NCBI GenBank assembly: GCA_937995595.1
Contig: CALKJW010000024.1
Span: 1-56,231, forward strand
Direction of reading: 5' to 3'
Origin: an uncultured Phycisphaerales bacterium
GTDB lineage: Bacteria; Planctomycetota; Phycisphaerae; Phycisphaerales; UBA1924
DNA: 56,231 nucleotides
Below are positions 8,269 through 15,946 of the stretch, one piece after another. The notes under the pieces are model-generated. The model did no database searches and was not told where the DNA came from. It saw nothing but the letters and a program-made list of their open reading frames with translations. Numbering within the stretch: the first letter of the stretch is position 1; every line of letters begins with the position of its first letter. A program made the position numbers and the translations under genes.

Positions 8269-8508
8269 CTACGCCCGCCCGCCGCCGCCGCCGCACCCGC
8301 CGCCCGGCTTGCCGCACGGGCAGCACGCGCCCAGCGAAACCCCGCCGACCGTGCCGCCCGAGGTCTTGGCGTTCGGAGCCGAGATCGCCCGCTTGAACAC
8401 GCGGCCCTTGCCCTCGGGGTCGGGCACGGGCGCATCGGCCTCGGCCATCGGGCGCATCAGTTCGAGTCGGGTCCCGTCCTGCTCGCAGATGTACTCATAG
8501 ATCGGCAT
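8269..8508 (-). CDS. FmdB-like small protein with degenerate zinc ribbon
   Basis: 79 residues beginning 'MPIYEYICEQDG', the usual FmdB family opening, and containing 'FKRAISAP', which resembles the family's conserved 'R.ISAP' end. FmdB proteins normally carry two CxxC pairs; here the first is C-E-Q-D and the second region reads 'PVPDPEGKG', so the ribbon cannot bind zinc in the normal way. Four cysteines instead cluster in a Gly-rich tail ('ACCPCGKPGGGCGGGG'). Start at 8508 has TACACT six bases upstream and no Shine-Dalgarno, suggesting a leaderless mRNA. It sits between the two flagellar arms but need not be flagellar. Confidence 0.75.
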   Translation of the reverse strand: MPIYEYICEQDGTRLELMRPMAEADAPVPDPEGKGRVFKRAISAPNAKTSGGTVGGVSLGACCPCGKPGGGCGGGGGRA

Positions 8509-8514
8509 ATGGAA

Positions 8515-8520
8515 AGTGTA
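8515..8520 (-). promoter_or_regulatory. -10-like element TACACT of the fmdB-like gene
   Basis: TACACT on the minus strand ends 6 bases before the ATG at 8508. It is in the 87-base divergent region shared with flgI. Confidence 0.5.
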
Positions 8521-8595
8521 TGGGCGGCGCGCCCGCCCGCGCGTCGGCGTCCGCGCGCCCCGCGCCGCGGCACGGCATTCGCGTTCGCTCACGCC

Positions 8596-9774
8596 ATGCG
8601 TTCGAATCACCCATTCGCCGCGGCGTTCTTGCGCCTCGCGCTCGCAACCGCGGCCATCGCTGCGCCTGTCAGCGAGACTCTTGCGCAGCCAGCCCCCGCG
8701 CCGGCGCCCGCGGCCCGCTCCGCTCCGCCGCGGCGCGACAACCCCGCGACCAGCATTCAGGACTTCGTCCGGCTGGAGGGCCAGTCGGCCTCGCCGATCC
8801 GCGGCGTGGGGCTGGTCAACGGCCTGAAAGGGACGGGCGATTCGGGCGGCGACCTGACACTGGCCTTCCCGCTGGCGGAGATGTACCGCAACAACGGGAT
8901 CACCATCCCGGATGTGAAAGCTCTCAGCAAGTCCAAGAGCGTGGCGTTGGTCAACCTGTGGTGTGAAATCCCCGAAGAAGGGGGCCGCAAGGGCGACAAG
9001 TTCGATGTCTACGTGAGCGTGTCCCACTCGGCTTCGAGCCTTCGGGGCGGGATGCTCCTGATATCCCCACTTCTGGGGCCATATCGCGGCGACCCGGTGA
9101 TCGCCGTCGCCTCCGGGCCGCTGGAGATCGAGCAGACCGACGTGCCGACCGTCGCGCGGGTTCGCGGCGGGGCGCAACTCATCGAAGACGTCCGGATGCG
9201 TCCGCCGGGCAACGAGTTCAACCTGATCGTCCGGCCGTACTTCCGGTCGTATTCGACGACGCGGATGCTCGCCAGCGAGATCAACGGGATCACCGCCGAC
9301 CTCGAGGCCGGGCCGGAGGCGTCCGAGCCGATCGCGACCGCGATGGACGACATGACGGTGCGCGTAGTCGTGCCCGAGCACGAGCGGGCCAACCCGGCGA
9401 ACTTCATCGCCTCGGTGCTGACCAAGCGCTTCAGCCCGACGCTGCTCGACCTGCCGGCGCAGGTGATCGTCAACGAGCGCACCGGCAACATCATCATCAC
9501 CGGCGACGTCGAGATCTCGGCGGTGACGGTCGGGTCGGACCTGCTGACGGTCACGACCATCGTGCCCCCGCCGACGCCCACGCCGCAGGACCCGCTCGTC
9601 ACGCGGTCGAACGTGACCGACTTCGGCTCGACCGCCTCCAACGCCGACCGCGCGCGCATCCAGGACCTGCTGCAGGCGTTCCGACAGTTGCAGGTGCCCG
9701 CGCGGCAGCAGATCCAGATCCTCGCGCAGATCCACGCCAGCGGTCGGCTGCACGCGCGGTTCATCAGGGAGTGA
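8596..9774 (+). CDS. flgI: Flagellar P-ring protein FlgI
   Basis: 392 residues from ATG 8596. Signal peptide (about 1-28, ending 'ETLAQ'), a Pro/Ala linker, then the FlgI core: 'LVNGLKGTGDSG', 'VKALSKSKSVALVNL', 'GDKFDVYVSVSHSASSLRGGMLL', 'AVASGPLEI', 'IVNERTGNIIITGDVEISAV'. FlgI forms the ring in the peptidoglycan layer around the distal rod, with FlgA as chaperone. The C-terminus matches the family by ending in a helix predicted to contact neighbouring subunits. First gene of the plus flagellar arm; the next gene starts 3 bases after its stop. Confidence 0.93.
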   Translation: MRSNHPFAAAFLRLALATAAIAAPVSETLAQPAPAPAPAARSAPPRRDNPATSIQDFVRLEGQSASPIRGVGLVNGLKGTGDSGGDLTLAFPLAEMYRNNGITIPDVKALSKSKSVALVNLWCEIPEEGGRKGDKFDVYVSVSHSASSLRGGMLLISPLLGPYRGDPVIAVASGPLEIEQTDVPTVARVRGGAQLIEDVRMRPPGNEFNLIVRPYFRSYSTTRMLASEINGITADLEAGPEASEPIATAMDDMTVRVVVPEHERANPANFIASVLTKRFSPTLLDLPAQVIVNERTGNIIITGDVEISAVTVGSDLLTVTTIVPPPTPTPQDPLVTRSNVTDFGSTASNADRARIQDLLQAFRQLQVPARQQIQILAQIHASGRLHARFIRE

Positions 9775-9777
9775 GCG

Positions 9778-10227
9778 TTGAACCAGCCGGGCCTCATCTC
9801 GGGACTTGGTCCGCCGCGGCTCGTGCCGACCACCGCGGCGACGTGGCCCGACGTGCGCGCCGACCTGCCCGCCGACCCGCGCACGGTCGAGCGGCAGCGC
9901 GACTTTGCAGGCATTCTGTCGCGCCGTTTCGACCGGCCCGGCCGGGCGGCCGACCCGGAGGCCGAGGCGCTCGACGCCGCGCGGCAGCTGGTGTCGATCA
10001 CGCTGGTGCAGCCGCTGCTGGCGCAGTTGCGGGCGACCAGCGCCGCCGCCCCGCCCTTTGCCCCGACGCCCGCGGAGCGTCAGTTCCGCGCCATGTCGGA
10101 CGCACATCTTGCGCAGGAGATCGTCAAAGCCGCGCGTTTCCCGCTGGTTGATCGGCTGGCACGCGACATGCTGTCGCGCTCCGCGGCGGGCCGCGCCGCC
10201 GCCACGGACACGGAGGTCCGACCTTGA
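9778..10227 (+). CDS. flgJ: FlgJ-type rod-binding protein, rod-cap domain only
   Basis: 149 residues starting at TTG 9778, supported by AGGGAG six bases upstream inside the flgI end. Residues 65-135 ('ARQLVSITLVQPLLAQL', 'AERQFRAMSDAHLAQEIVKA', 'FPLVDRLARDM') match the N-terminal rod-scaffold domain of FlgJ. The C-terminal peptidoglycan hydrolase domain found in enterobacteria is absent, as in many other phyla, so a separate muralytic enzyme must open the cell wall. Its stop overlaps the flgN start (TTGA). Confidence 0.75.
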   Translation: MNQPGLISGLGPPRLVPTTAATWPDVRADLPADPRTVERQRDFAGILSRRFDRPGRAADPEAEALDAARQLVSITLVQPLLAQLRATSAAAPPFAPTPAERQFRAMSDAHLAQEIVKAARFPLVDRLARDMLSRSAAGRAAATDTEVRP

Positions 10228-10766
10228 GCACGATGCGACCCAGCACGACCGACCCCGCCCGCGCCGCCGGCGAACTCGAAGCCGCGGTGCGCGAACTGGT
10301 CGTCGAGCACGAGCGACTCATCGAGGCGGTGGCCGAGCAGCGCGCGGCGGTCGCGGCGGCCGACGCCGCGGCCATGAACCGGGCCATCGTCCGCCAGGGC
10401 GAGAGCGCGCAGCGGATCGCGGAGATCGAGCGAAGGCGGATCGCGGCGGTGGGGGCCCTGTCGTCGCCCGCCCGCGCCGGCAACCGGCCCGACCCCTCGC
10501 GCGTGCGCGTGTCGGAACTGGCCGCGACGTTGCCCGAGCCCAGCCGCTCGCGCATCACCGACGCCGCGTGCGCGCTCAAGGCCGCGCTGGAGCGTCTGCA
10601 CCACGAGTACGCGGTGCTGCGCGACGCGGCGTCGCAACTGGCCGCGCACCTGGAGGGGATCACGCGGCAGGTGTACGCCCGCGTCTCCCACACCGGCGCG
10701 TACGCGCGCTCCGGCGTGGTGGGCCCGCCGGTGCAGGTCGTCTCGTCGCTCGACCTTCGGACCTGA
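10224..10766 (+). CDS. flgN: FlgN-like flagellar export chaperone
   Basis: 180 residues. A long alpha-helical protein with heptad-like pattern ('ELEAAVRELVVEHERLIEAV', 'ALKAALERLHHEYAVLRDAA') matching FlgN in size and character. FlgN holds FlgK and FlgL in the cytosol for type III export, and those two genes follow directly. The start is TTG 10224 (four-base overlap with flgJ) or ATG 10233. Sequence identity to FlgN is weak, so position is the main evidence. Confidence 0.75.
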   Translation: MSTMRPSTTDPARAAGELEAAVRELVVEHERLIEAVAEQRAAVAAADAAAMNRAIVRQGESAQRIAEIERRRIAAVGALSSPARAGNRPDPSRVRVSELAATLPEPSRSRITDAACALKAALERLHHEYAVLRDAASQLAAHLEGITRQVYARVSHTGAYARSGVVGPPVQVVSSLDLRT

Positions 10767-10779
10767 AGCAGGAACCGCC

Positions 10780-12528
10780 ATGAGCCTCACCGCCGCGTTC
10801 CAGATCGGCCGCTCGGCGCTCTCCGCCAGTTCGCTGGCGCTGCAGGTGACGGGCAACAACTTCGCCAACGCGGCGACGCCGGGGTACTCGCGCCAACTGG
10901 TCAACCTCGCGGGCATCGGCGACGCGCGCTCGGGCTCGTTCCTGGTCGGCCGCGGCGTGGGCGTGCAGGGCATCAACCGCCAGATCGACGCCGCGCTGCA
11001 GGCCCGCCACTGGGCCGGGCTCTCGGGCGAGGGGCACGCGGGGATCAACTTCCAGGTGCTGTCGCAACTGGAATCGACGCTCAACGAACTGACGGACAGC
11101 GACCTCTCCAGCGAGTTCGGCAGGTTCTTCAACGCCTGGAGCGAACTGGCCAACAGCCCCGGCGCCGAGGGGGCGCGGTCGCTGGTGGTGCAGCAGGGCC
11201 GCACGCTCGCGTCGAGCATCCGCGCGCTGCGTTCCGACCTGGTCTCGATGCGCTCGCAGATCGACCGCCAACTCGAGGCCTCCGCGCAGCGGGCCGACAC
11301 CATCCTGACGCAGATCGCCGACCTCAACCGCGCAATCCTCGACGCCGAGGGCGGCGGCACCGGCGGGCAGGCCGGCAACCTGCGCGACCAGCGCGACCAA
11401 CTCGTCGCCGAACTCTCGACGCTCATGGACGTCTCGGTCATCGAGCAGCCCTCGGGCGCGGTGAACGTGCTCGTCGGATCGACGCCCGTCGTGCTCGGCG
11501 CGCAGAGCCGCGGCGTGCAACTGGTCCGGCAGACCGTCGCGGGCCGCATCGAGGTCTCGGTGCGCGTCCGCGCCGACGACACCGTGCTGAGCGTGTCCTC
11601 GGGCTCGATGGCCGGCCTGCTCGAGCAGCGCGGCCAGACCATCGACAGCACGATCGAGCGGCTCGACCGCGTCGCGGCCCAGCTCATCTTCCAGGTCAAC
11701 CGCGTGCACTCGTCCGGCCGCGGCTCCTCGCCGCTCACGTCGATCCGCGGCACGCAGGCCGTAGCCGCGGCGGACCAGTCGCGCTCGCTCAACAACCCGG
11801 CCAACTCCACGATCGCCGGGCTGCCCTTTGCCGCGACGACGGGCAGTTTCCTCGTCTCGGTCACGAACACCGCCACGGGTCAGACCCAGACGGTGCGGAT
11901 CAACGTCGATCTGGACGGCATCAACAACGCCGGCCAGCCGGGCTTCGGCGACGACACGTCGGTCGCGTCGCTCGCGGCGGACCTCGACGGCATCGCGAAC
12001 CTGAGCGCGTCGGTCAACCCGGACGGTACGCTGAGCCTGACCGCCGGGCCGGGACACACCTTCGAGTTCGCCGAGGACACCTCGGGCGTGCTCGCGCTGC
12101 TGGGGATCAACACCTACTTCACCGGGACCGGCGGGCGCGACATCGACGTGCGCGCCGAACTGGCCACGCGCCCCGAACTGCTCGCGACCGGCCGGACCGT
12201 GAACGGCGAGCCGAGCGACAACGGCGCGGCGCTGGCGATCCTGGGGCTGCGCGATTCGGCCAACAGCGCGCTGGGCGGGCGGTCGATCGCCGGCGCGTGG
12301 CTCGACACGGCGCAGTCGATCGGCGCGCAGGCCAGTTCGGCCCGCAACCGCGCCGAGGCGGCCACGCTGGTCCGGCAGAGCCTGGAGGCGCAGCAGGCCG
12401 CGGTGTCGGGCGTCTCGATCGACGAGGAGTCCATCAACCTGATGAACTTCCAGCGGCAGTACCAGGGCGCGGCGCGGTTCATCACCGTGATCGATCAGTT
12501 GACGCAGGAACTGCTGAGGATCGTGTAG
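10780..12528 (+). CDS. flgK: Hook-associated protein 1, FlgK
   Basis: 582 residues with AGGAA before the ATG. The N-terminus 'LQVTGNNFANAATPGYSRQ' and C-terminus 'SGVSIDEESINLMNFQRQYQ' are diagnostic of FlgK. 'GVQGINRQID' and the helical segment 'LNELTDSDLSSEFGRFFNAW' add support. FlgK forms the hook-filament junction with FlgL. The central region (about 300-480) includes a beta-rich insert with 'GTLSLTAGPGHTFEFAEDTS', resembling the flagellin-IN type fold. It is 13 bases downstream of flgN. Confidence 0.95.
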   Translation: MSLTAAFQIGRSALSASSLALQVTGNNFANAATPGYSRQLVNLAGIGDARSGSFLVGRGVGVQGINRQIDAALQARHWAGLSGEGHAGINFQVLSQLESTLNELTDSDLSSEFGRFFNAWSELANSPGAEGARSLVVQQGRTLASSIRALRSDLVSMRSQIDRQLEASAQRADTILTQIADLNRAILDAEGGGTGGQAGNLRDQRDQLVAELSTLMDVSVIEQPSGAVNVLVGSTPVVLGAQSRGVQLVRQTVAGRIEVSVRVRADDTVLSVSSGSMAGLLEQRGQTIDSTIERLDRVAAQLIFQVNRVHSSGRGSSPLTSIRGTQAVAAADQSRSLNNPANSTIAGLPFAATTGSFLVSVTNTATGQTQTVRINVDLDGINNAGQPGFGDDTSVASLAADLDGIANLSASVNPDGTLSLTAGPGHTFEFAEDTSGVLALLGINTYFTGTGGRDIDVRAELATRPELLATGRTVNGEPSDNGAALAILGLRDSANSALGGRSIAGAWLDTAQSIGAQASSARNRAEAATLVRQSLEAQQAAVSGVSIDEESINLMNFQRQYQGAARFITVIDQLTQELLRIV

Positions 12529-12533
12529 GAAAA

Positions 12534-12589
12534 CAGCAAAGCAGCAGAACAGCAGAACAGCAGAGCAGCAGAGCGGCAGGGCAGTCAAG
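12534..12589 (+). repeat. Octamer tandem repeat between flgK and flgL
   Basis: Seven tandem copies of an 8-bp unit, best form CAGCAGAA or CAGCAGAG, with decayed copies at both ends (CAGCAAAG first, CGGCAGGG and CAGTCAAG last). It starts 6 bases after the flgK stop. It is followed by an AT-rich patch (12592-12620) unlike the surrounding DNA, containing TATAGATAAC, which could be a promoter element. Eight-bp units change spacing in steps that are not multiples of a helical turn. Confidence 0.85.
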
Positions 12590-12668
12590 CGACAAAATAC
12601 TTATAGATAACGAACAACGTAGTGCCTGACCTTTCCCATTCCCACTTCTCACTTCACACAGAAGACCC

Positions 12669-14762
12669 GTGGCCTCCATCCCGTCCAACATCTCCCGCGT
12701 GCCGAACCTGCTCGCTTCGCAGGTGCTGCTGTCCAACCTGAACAGGACCAATCTCAGCCTGTTCCGCACGCAGGACCAGATGGCCACCGGCTCGCTCATC
12801 AACCGCTTCTCCGACGACTCCATCGGCGCGTCCGCCGTGTCGGTGCTGCGTCAGCGGCTGGCTCGCGGCGAGCAGCAACTCGGCAACCTCACGCAGGCCG
12901 ACGGCACGCTCAGCCTGCTCGACTCCTCGCTGGGCGACCTGTCCGGGCTGCTCGAACAGGCCCGCTCGATCGCATCCGAGCAGATCGGCGTCGGCTCCGA
13001 CACCCAGACCCGCGCGGCACAGGCGGTCGTCATCGACGGCATGATCCGCCAGATGTTCGACCTGGCCAACCGCCAGAGCAACGGCCTGTACCTCTTCGGC
13101 GGCAGCACCGCCTCGCGCCGGCCCATGCTCGAGGTCCCGCAGTTCGGCGGCTACCGCTACGTCGCGCGGGGCGAGGGGATGACCGCCGACCTGGGCCCCG
13201 CGTTCGGCGTGCCCGTCACGCTCGGCGGGAACAACGCCATCGGCGCGACATCGGCGCGGGTCCGCTCCACGCGCGACCTCGACCCCGAACTGACCGCCGA
13301 CACGCGACTGGCCGACCTTCGCGGCGCGCAGGGCCTGGGCGTTCGTTCCGGCGTGCTGAGTTTCGCCTTCAACGGCGGGCCCGCCGCGACCGTGGACCTC
13401 TCGGGCGCCGAGGACGTTCAGGACGTGCTCGATGCGCTCACCAGCGCGCTGCGCCAGTACGAAACCGATCACGGCGTGACGATCCTCGGCGCGGGCGGCG
13501 TCTCGCTCAACGGCGGCTCGCTCAGCATCGACGTGGTCTCGGGCGCGCCCGACCCGGACCCGCAACTCACCTTCGCCGATGTGTCCGGCGGCACGATCGC
13601 CGCGGACCTTGGCCTCTCGCAGTCGGCCTTCGAGAACACCGCGCCCGACGGCGCGGACCTCGACCCGCGCCTCACGTTCCTGACGCCGCTGAGCGCGCTG
13701 CCGGGCCTGACGCTGCCGATGGACGGCGTCCGCATCAAGTTCCAACTCGGGGCGAACACGGCGGTCCGCCAGGTGGACCTGTCCGGCGCTCAGACGATCG
13801 GCGACGTGCGGTCGCTGATCGAGGCCGCCGCGCCCGGCGTCCGCGTGCTCATCAACGAGAACGGCCGCGGCATCGACATCGTCAGCGAGGTCTCCGGCCC
13901 GGCCATGTCCATCGAGGAGATCGCCGGCGACCCCGACACCGCGACCGAAATGGGCATCCGCTCGCTCGACCTGGGCACGCTGGTGTCGGACTTCAACCAC
14001 GGCCGCGGCGTGCACATCGTGCACGGGTCGGTCGACCCGGTGACGGGCCTGCCCGACCCCACGCGCGACGTGGACTTCCGCATCACCCTCGGCAGCGGGC
14101 AGTCGTTCGACGTGGACCTGCGCCCGCAGGACCTGGTCAACGTCCAGTCGCTGCTCGATCGGATCAACGCGGCCTTCGCCGCGGCGGTGCTCGCGCCGCC
14201 CATCAACCCCGATGCGCCCCCGCTCGAGGACGGCGACTTCGAGGCGACGCTCACCGACGGGGCCAACGGCATCGCGTTTGTGCAGTCGTCGGCGCTCGCG
14301 GCCGACGGGCCCATCGCGGTGGTCGGCCGGAACAACTCCGGAGCGGCGGAGGACCTCGGGCTGTTGGCGGGCACGTATGACGCCGGAAGCGCAACTTTGG
14401 TCGCGCAAGATCGTGCATCGATCAAGGTGGACAACCTGTTCACCGCGCTGATCGAACTTCGCGAGGCGCTGCGGAGCGACAGCACGACTGGCATCACCTT
14501 TGCTGGAGAGCGACTGGAACGCGCGGTCAACCACCTGTCTCAGACGCGCGCCCTCGTGGGCGCGCACGCGAACCGGGTGGCCCGCGCGATCACGAGGCTT
14601 GAGGATTCACAGGTGCTCGACGAGAAACTCCGCTCGCAACTGCAGGACCTGGACTACGCCGAGGCGGCGACCAGGTTCACCATGCTGCAGACGCAGTTGC
14701 AGGCGGCGCTCGCGTCGGGCGCACAGACAAACCGGCTGAGTCTGCTCGACTTCCTCCGCTAG
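12669..14762 (+). CDS. flgL: Hook-associated protein 3, FlgL, greatly enlarged
   Basis: 697 residues from GTG 12669; typical FlgL is about 300. The conserved ends are present: 'NLNRTNLSLFRTQDQMATGS' and 'INRFSDDSIGASAV' at the N-terminus, and 'LRSQLQDLDYAEAATRFTML' with 'RLSLLDFLR' at the C-terminus, which form the D0/D1 coiled coils. Residues about 180-570 are a beta-rich insert with at least two flagellin-IN like units ('DVRSLIEAAAPGVRVLINEN', 'NVQSLLDRINAAF'), likely forming outer domains at the junction. Ribosome-binding site is weak. Separated from flgK by the octamer repeat. Confidence 0.9.
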   Translation: MASIPSNISRVPNLLASQVLLSNLNRTNLSLFRTQDQMATGSLINRFSDDSIGASAVSVLRQRLARGEQQLGNLTQADGTLSLLDSSLGDLSGLLEQARSIASEQIGVGSDTQTRAAQAVVIDGMIRQMFDLANRQSNGLYLFGGSTASRRPMLEVPQFGGYRYVARGEGMTADLGPAFGVPVTLGGNNAIGATSARVRSTRDLDPELTADTRLADLRGAQGLGVRSGVLSFAFNGGPAATVDLSGAEDVQDVLDALTSALRQYETDHGVTILGAGGVSLNGGSLSIDVVSGAPDPDPQLTFADVSGGTIAADLGLSQSAFENTAPDGADLDPRLTFLTPLSALPGLTLPMDGVRIKFQLGANTAVRQVDLSGAQTIGDVRSLIEAAAPGVRVLINENGRGIDIVSEVSGPAMSIEEIAGDPDTATEMGIRSLDLGTLVSDFNHGRGVHIVHGSVDPVTGLPDPTRDVDFRITLGSGQSFDVDLRPQDLVNVQSLLDRINAAFAAAVLAPPINPDAPPLEDGDFEATLTDGANGIAFVQSSALAADGPIAVVGRNNSGAAEDLGLLAGTYDAGSATLVAQDRASIKVDNLFTALIELREALRSDSTTGITFAGERLERAVNHLSQTRALVGAHANRVARAITRLEDSQVLDEKLRSQLQDLDYAEAATRFTMLQTQLQAALASGAQTNRLSLLDFLR

Positions 14763-14869
14763 AGGGCGGGGCGTCGGGCGGCATGGAAGGAGCCGCAAGA
14801 GGACCCTGCCCCGCACCGGCCGCGGCGGCAGGAGGGCAAGACAGGACGTCGCCCGGCGAGTGTCGCCGG

Positions 14870-14890
14870 GGCTGGTCCGGATGACTGGCC
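14870..14890 (+). promoter_or_regulatory. Candidate CsrA-binding stem-loop in the fliW leader
   Basis: Eight-pair stem (GGCTGGTC with GACTGGCC, including two G-U pairs) closing a CGGAU loop, 21 bases before the fliW ATG. GGA in a hairpin loop is the core of CsrA sites. This is the weakest of the four candidates because of the wobble pairs. Confidence 0.45.
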
Positions 14891-14911
14891 GGGGATTGCG
14901 GGAGCGCACCC

Positions 14912-15367
14912 ATGCATGTGCGGACGACAAGATTCGGAACGGTGGAGATCGCGGAGGACCGCGTGATCACCTTCCCCAAGGGCCTGTTGGGCTTTGCCGA
15001 CCAGCGTCGGTTCTGCCTGCTGGAACCCGCGGAGGACTCGGCGTTCTTCTGGCTGCAGTCGCTCGACGAGCCGGCCCTGGCTTTCGTGGTGACCGACCCG
15101 TCCTTCTTCGTGCCGGAGTATTCGGTTCCGATCCGGCAGGAGCAGATGGGCGAACTGGGCCTGGCGCGGCTCGAGGACGCGCAGGTGTTCGTGATCGTCA
15201 ACAAGGTCGAGCAGACCCTGACCGGGAACCTGCAGGGCCCCCTGGTGATCAACACCGTGTCGCGCACCGGCGAGCAACTGGTCCTGGCGGAGAAGCGCTG
15301 GCAGATGCGCCACCCGCTGGTAACGGTCGGCAAGCCGCACGCCGCGCCCCGCGCCATGTCCGCCTGA
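14912..15367 (+). CDS. fliW: Flagellar assembly factor FliW
   Basis: 151 residues. 'FGTVEIAEDRVITFPKGLLG' and 'FADQRRFCLLE' at the N-terminus, 'FWLQSLDEPALAFVVTDP' and 'LVINTVSRTGEQLVL' are family hallmarks. In Bacillus and Campylobacter FliW is a cytosolic protein that binds either flagellin or CsrA, and release from flagellin lets it antagonise CsrA, so flagellin translation tracks export. Here fliW is directly upstream of csrA and the flagellins, which fits that circuit. The start at 14912 has GGGAG upstream. Confidence 0.95.
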   Translation: MHVRTTRFGTVEIAEDRVITFPKGLLGFADQRRFCLLEPAEDSAFFWLQSLDEPALAFVVTDPSFFVPEYSVPIRQEQMGELGLARLEDAQVFVIVNKVEQTLTGNLQGPLVINTVSRTGEQLVLAEKRWQMRHPLVTVGKPHAAPRAMSA

Positions 15368-15432
15368 GTGTGTACGACCAGCGCCGCGCCGGGGCTGACC
15401 CCGCCGCGGCATGAACCAGAGAAGGGGAGGGG

Positions 15433-15456
15433 GGCCCGTTCAGGGAAGAACGGGCC
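15433..15456 (+). promoter_or_regulatory. Candidate CsrA-binding stem-loop in the csrA leader
   Basis: Perfect 9-bp stem (GGCCCGTTC with GAACGGGCC) closing a hexaloop AGGGAA that contains GGA, 53 bases before the csrA ATG. No T-tract follows, so it is not an intrinsic terminator for fliW. It would allow CsrA to repress its own translation. Confidence 0.6.
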
Positions 15457-15508
15457 GCGGGTCTCGTTGCCCTTTCACCGAGCCACGCACCGAGGAAGGA
15501 GCCGATCC

Positions 15509-15841
15509 ATGCTGGTCCTTTCCCGTCAGCGCGACGAAACGATCATGATCGGCGACGACGTGGAGATCACCGTCGTCGACATCCGAGGGGACAAGGTCCG
15601 CCTCGGGATCACCGCGCCGACGCGCATCGCCGTCCACCGCAAAGAGGTCTACGAGGCCATCAAGGCCGAGAACCAGCGCGCCGCGCAACTCTCGGGGGCC
15701 GACGCCGACCTCCTGCGCCGACGGCTCACCGGGCCTTCGACGCCCCTGCCCAGGCCGCACCTGGCCCCGGCGGCGCGCCTCCGCCCGACCGACAACCCCG
15801 CCCTGCCCCACCACGGGCTGGGCGACGCCAAGACCGCCTGA
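15509..15841 (+). CDS. csrA: Carbon storage / translational regulator CsrA with long C-terminal tail
   Basis: 110 residues from ATG 15509 with GAGGAAGGA upstream. Residues 1-60 are a normal CsrA: 'MLVLSRQRDETIMIGDDVEI', 'RLGITAPTRIAVHRKEVYEA'. The RNA-contact residues L4 and R44-equivalent (in 'AVHRKEV') are kept. CsrA dimers bind GGA motifs in mRNA leaders and block ribosome access. The tail of about 48 residues, Pro/Ala/Leu rich, exceeds the usual 61-75 residue protein. Its own leader and those of the two downstream flagellin genes contain hairpins with GGA loops. Confidence 0.95.
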   Translation: MLVLSRQRDETIMIGDDVEITVVDIRGDKVRLGITAPTRIAVHRKEVYEAIKAENQRAAQLSGADADLLRRRLTGPSTPLPRPHLAPAARLRPTDNPALPHHGLGDAKTA

Positions 15842-15858
15842 CCACCCTTCAACCCCGC

Positions 15859-15878
15859 GCGCCCGATGGATCGGGCGC
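15859..15878 (+). promoter_or_regulatory. Candidate CsrA-binding stem-loop in the first flagellin leader
   Basis: Perfect 8-bp stem (GCGCCCGA with TCGGGCGC) closing a TGGA tetraloop, 68 bases before the flagellin ATG. With the GGA in the ribosome-binding site at 15932-15940 it gives two sites, as in the B. subtilis hag leader. Confidence 0.6.
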
Positions 15879-15931
15879 CACGACGCGAACGCAGAGTCCG
15901 AAACGACCCCCGAACGCCACCTCGGCCTCAA

Positions 15932-15940
15932 TCACGGAGG
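15932..15940 (+). promoter_or_regulatory. Ribosome-binding site of first flagellin, possible CsrA site
   Basis: TCACGGAGG, six bases before the ATG at 15947. GGAGG is the Shine-Dalgarno; the CACGGA part resembles the CsrA consensus (ACARGGA). The identical nine-base word precedes the second flagellin. Confidence 0.6.
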
Positions 15941-15946
15941 ATTGCC

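Noticed and set aside
12534-12589. Octamer repeats considered as a CRISPR array or coding repeat
   Set aside because: Units are only 8 bp with no spacers, and no frame through the repeat has a start, ribosome-binding site or plausible protein.
15433-15456. The csrA leader hairpin considered as an intrinsic terminator of fliW
   Set aside because: No T-tract follows the stem on either strand and the loop carries GGGA; a regulatory stem-loop fits better.
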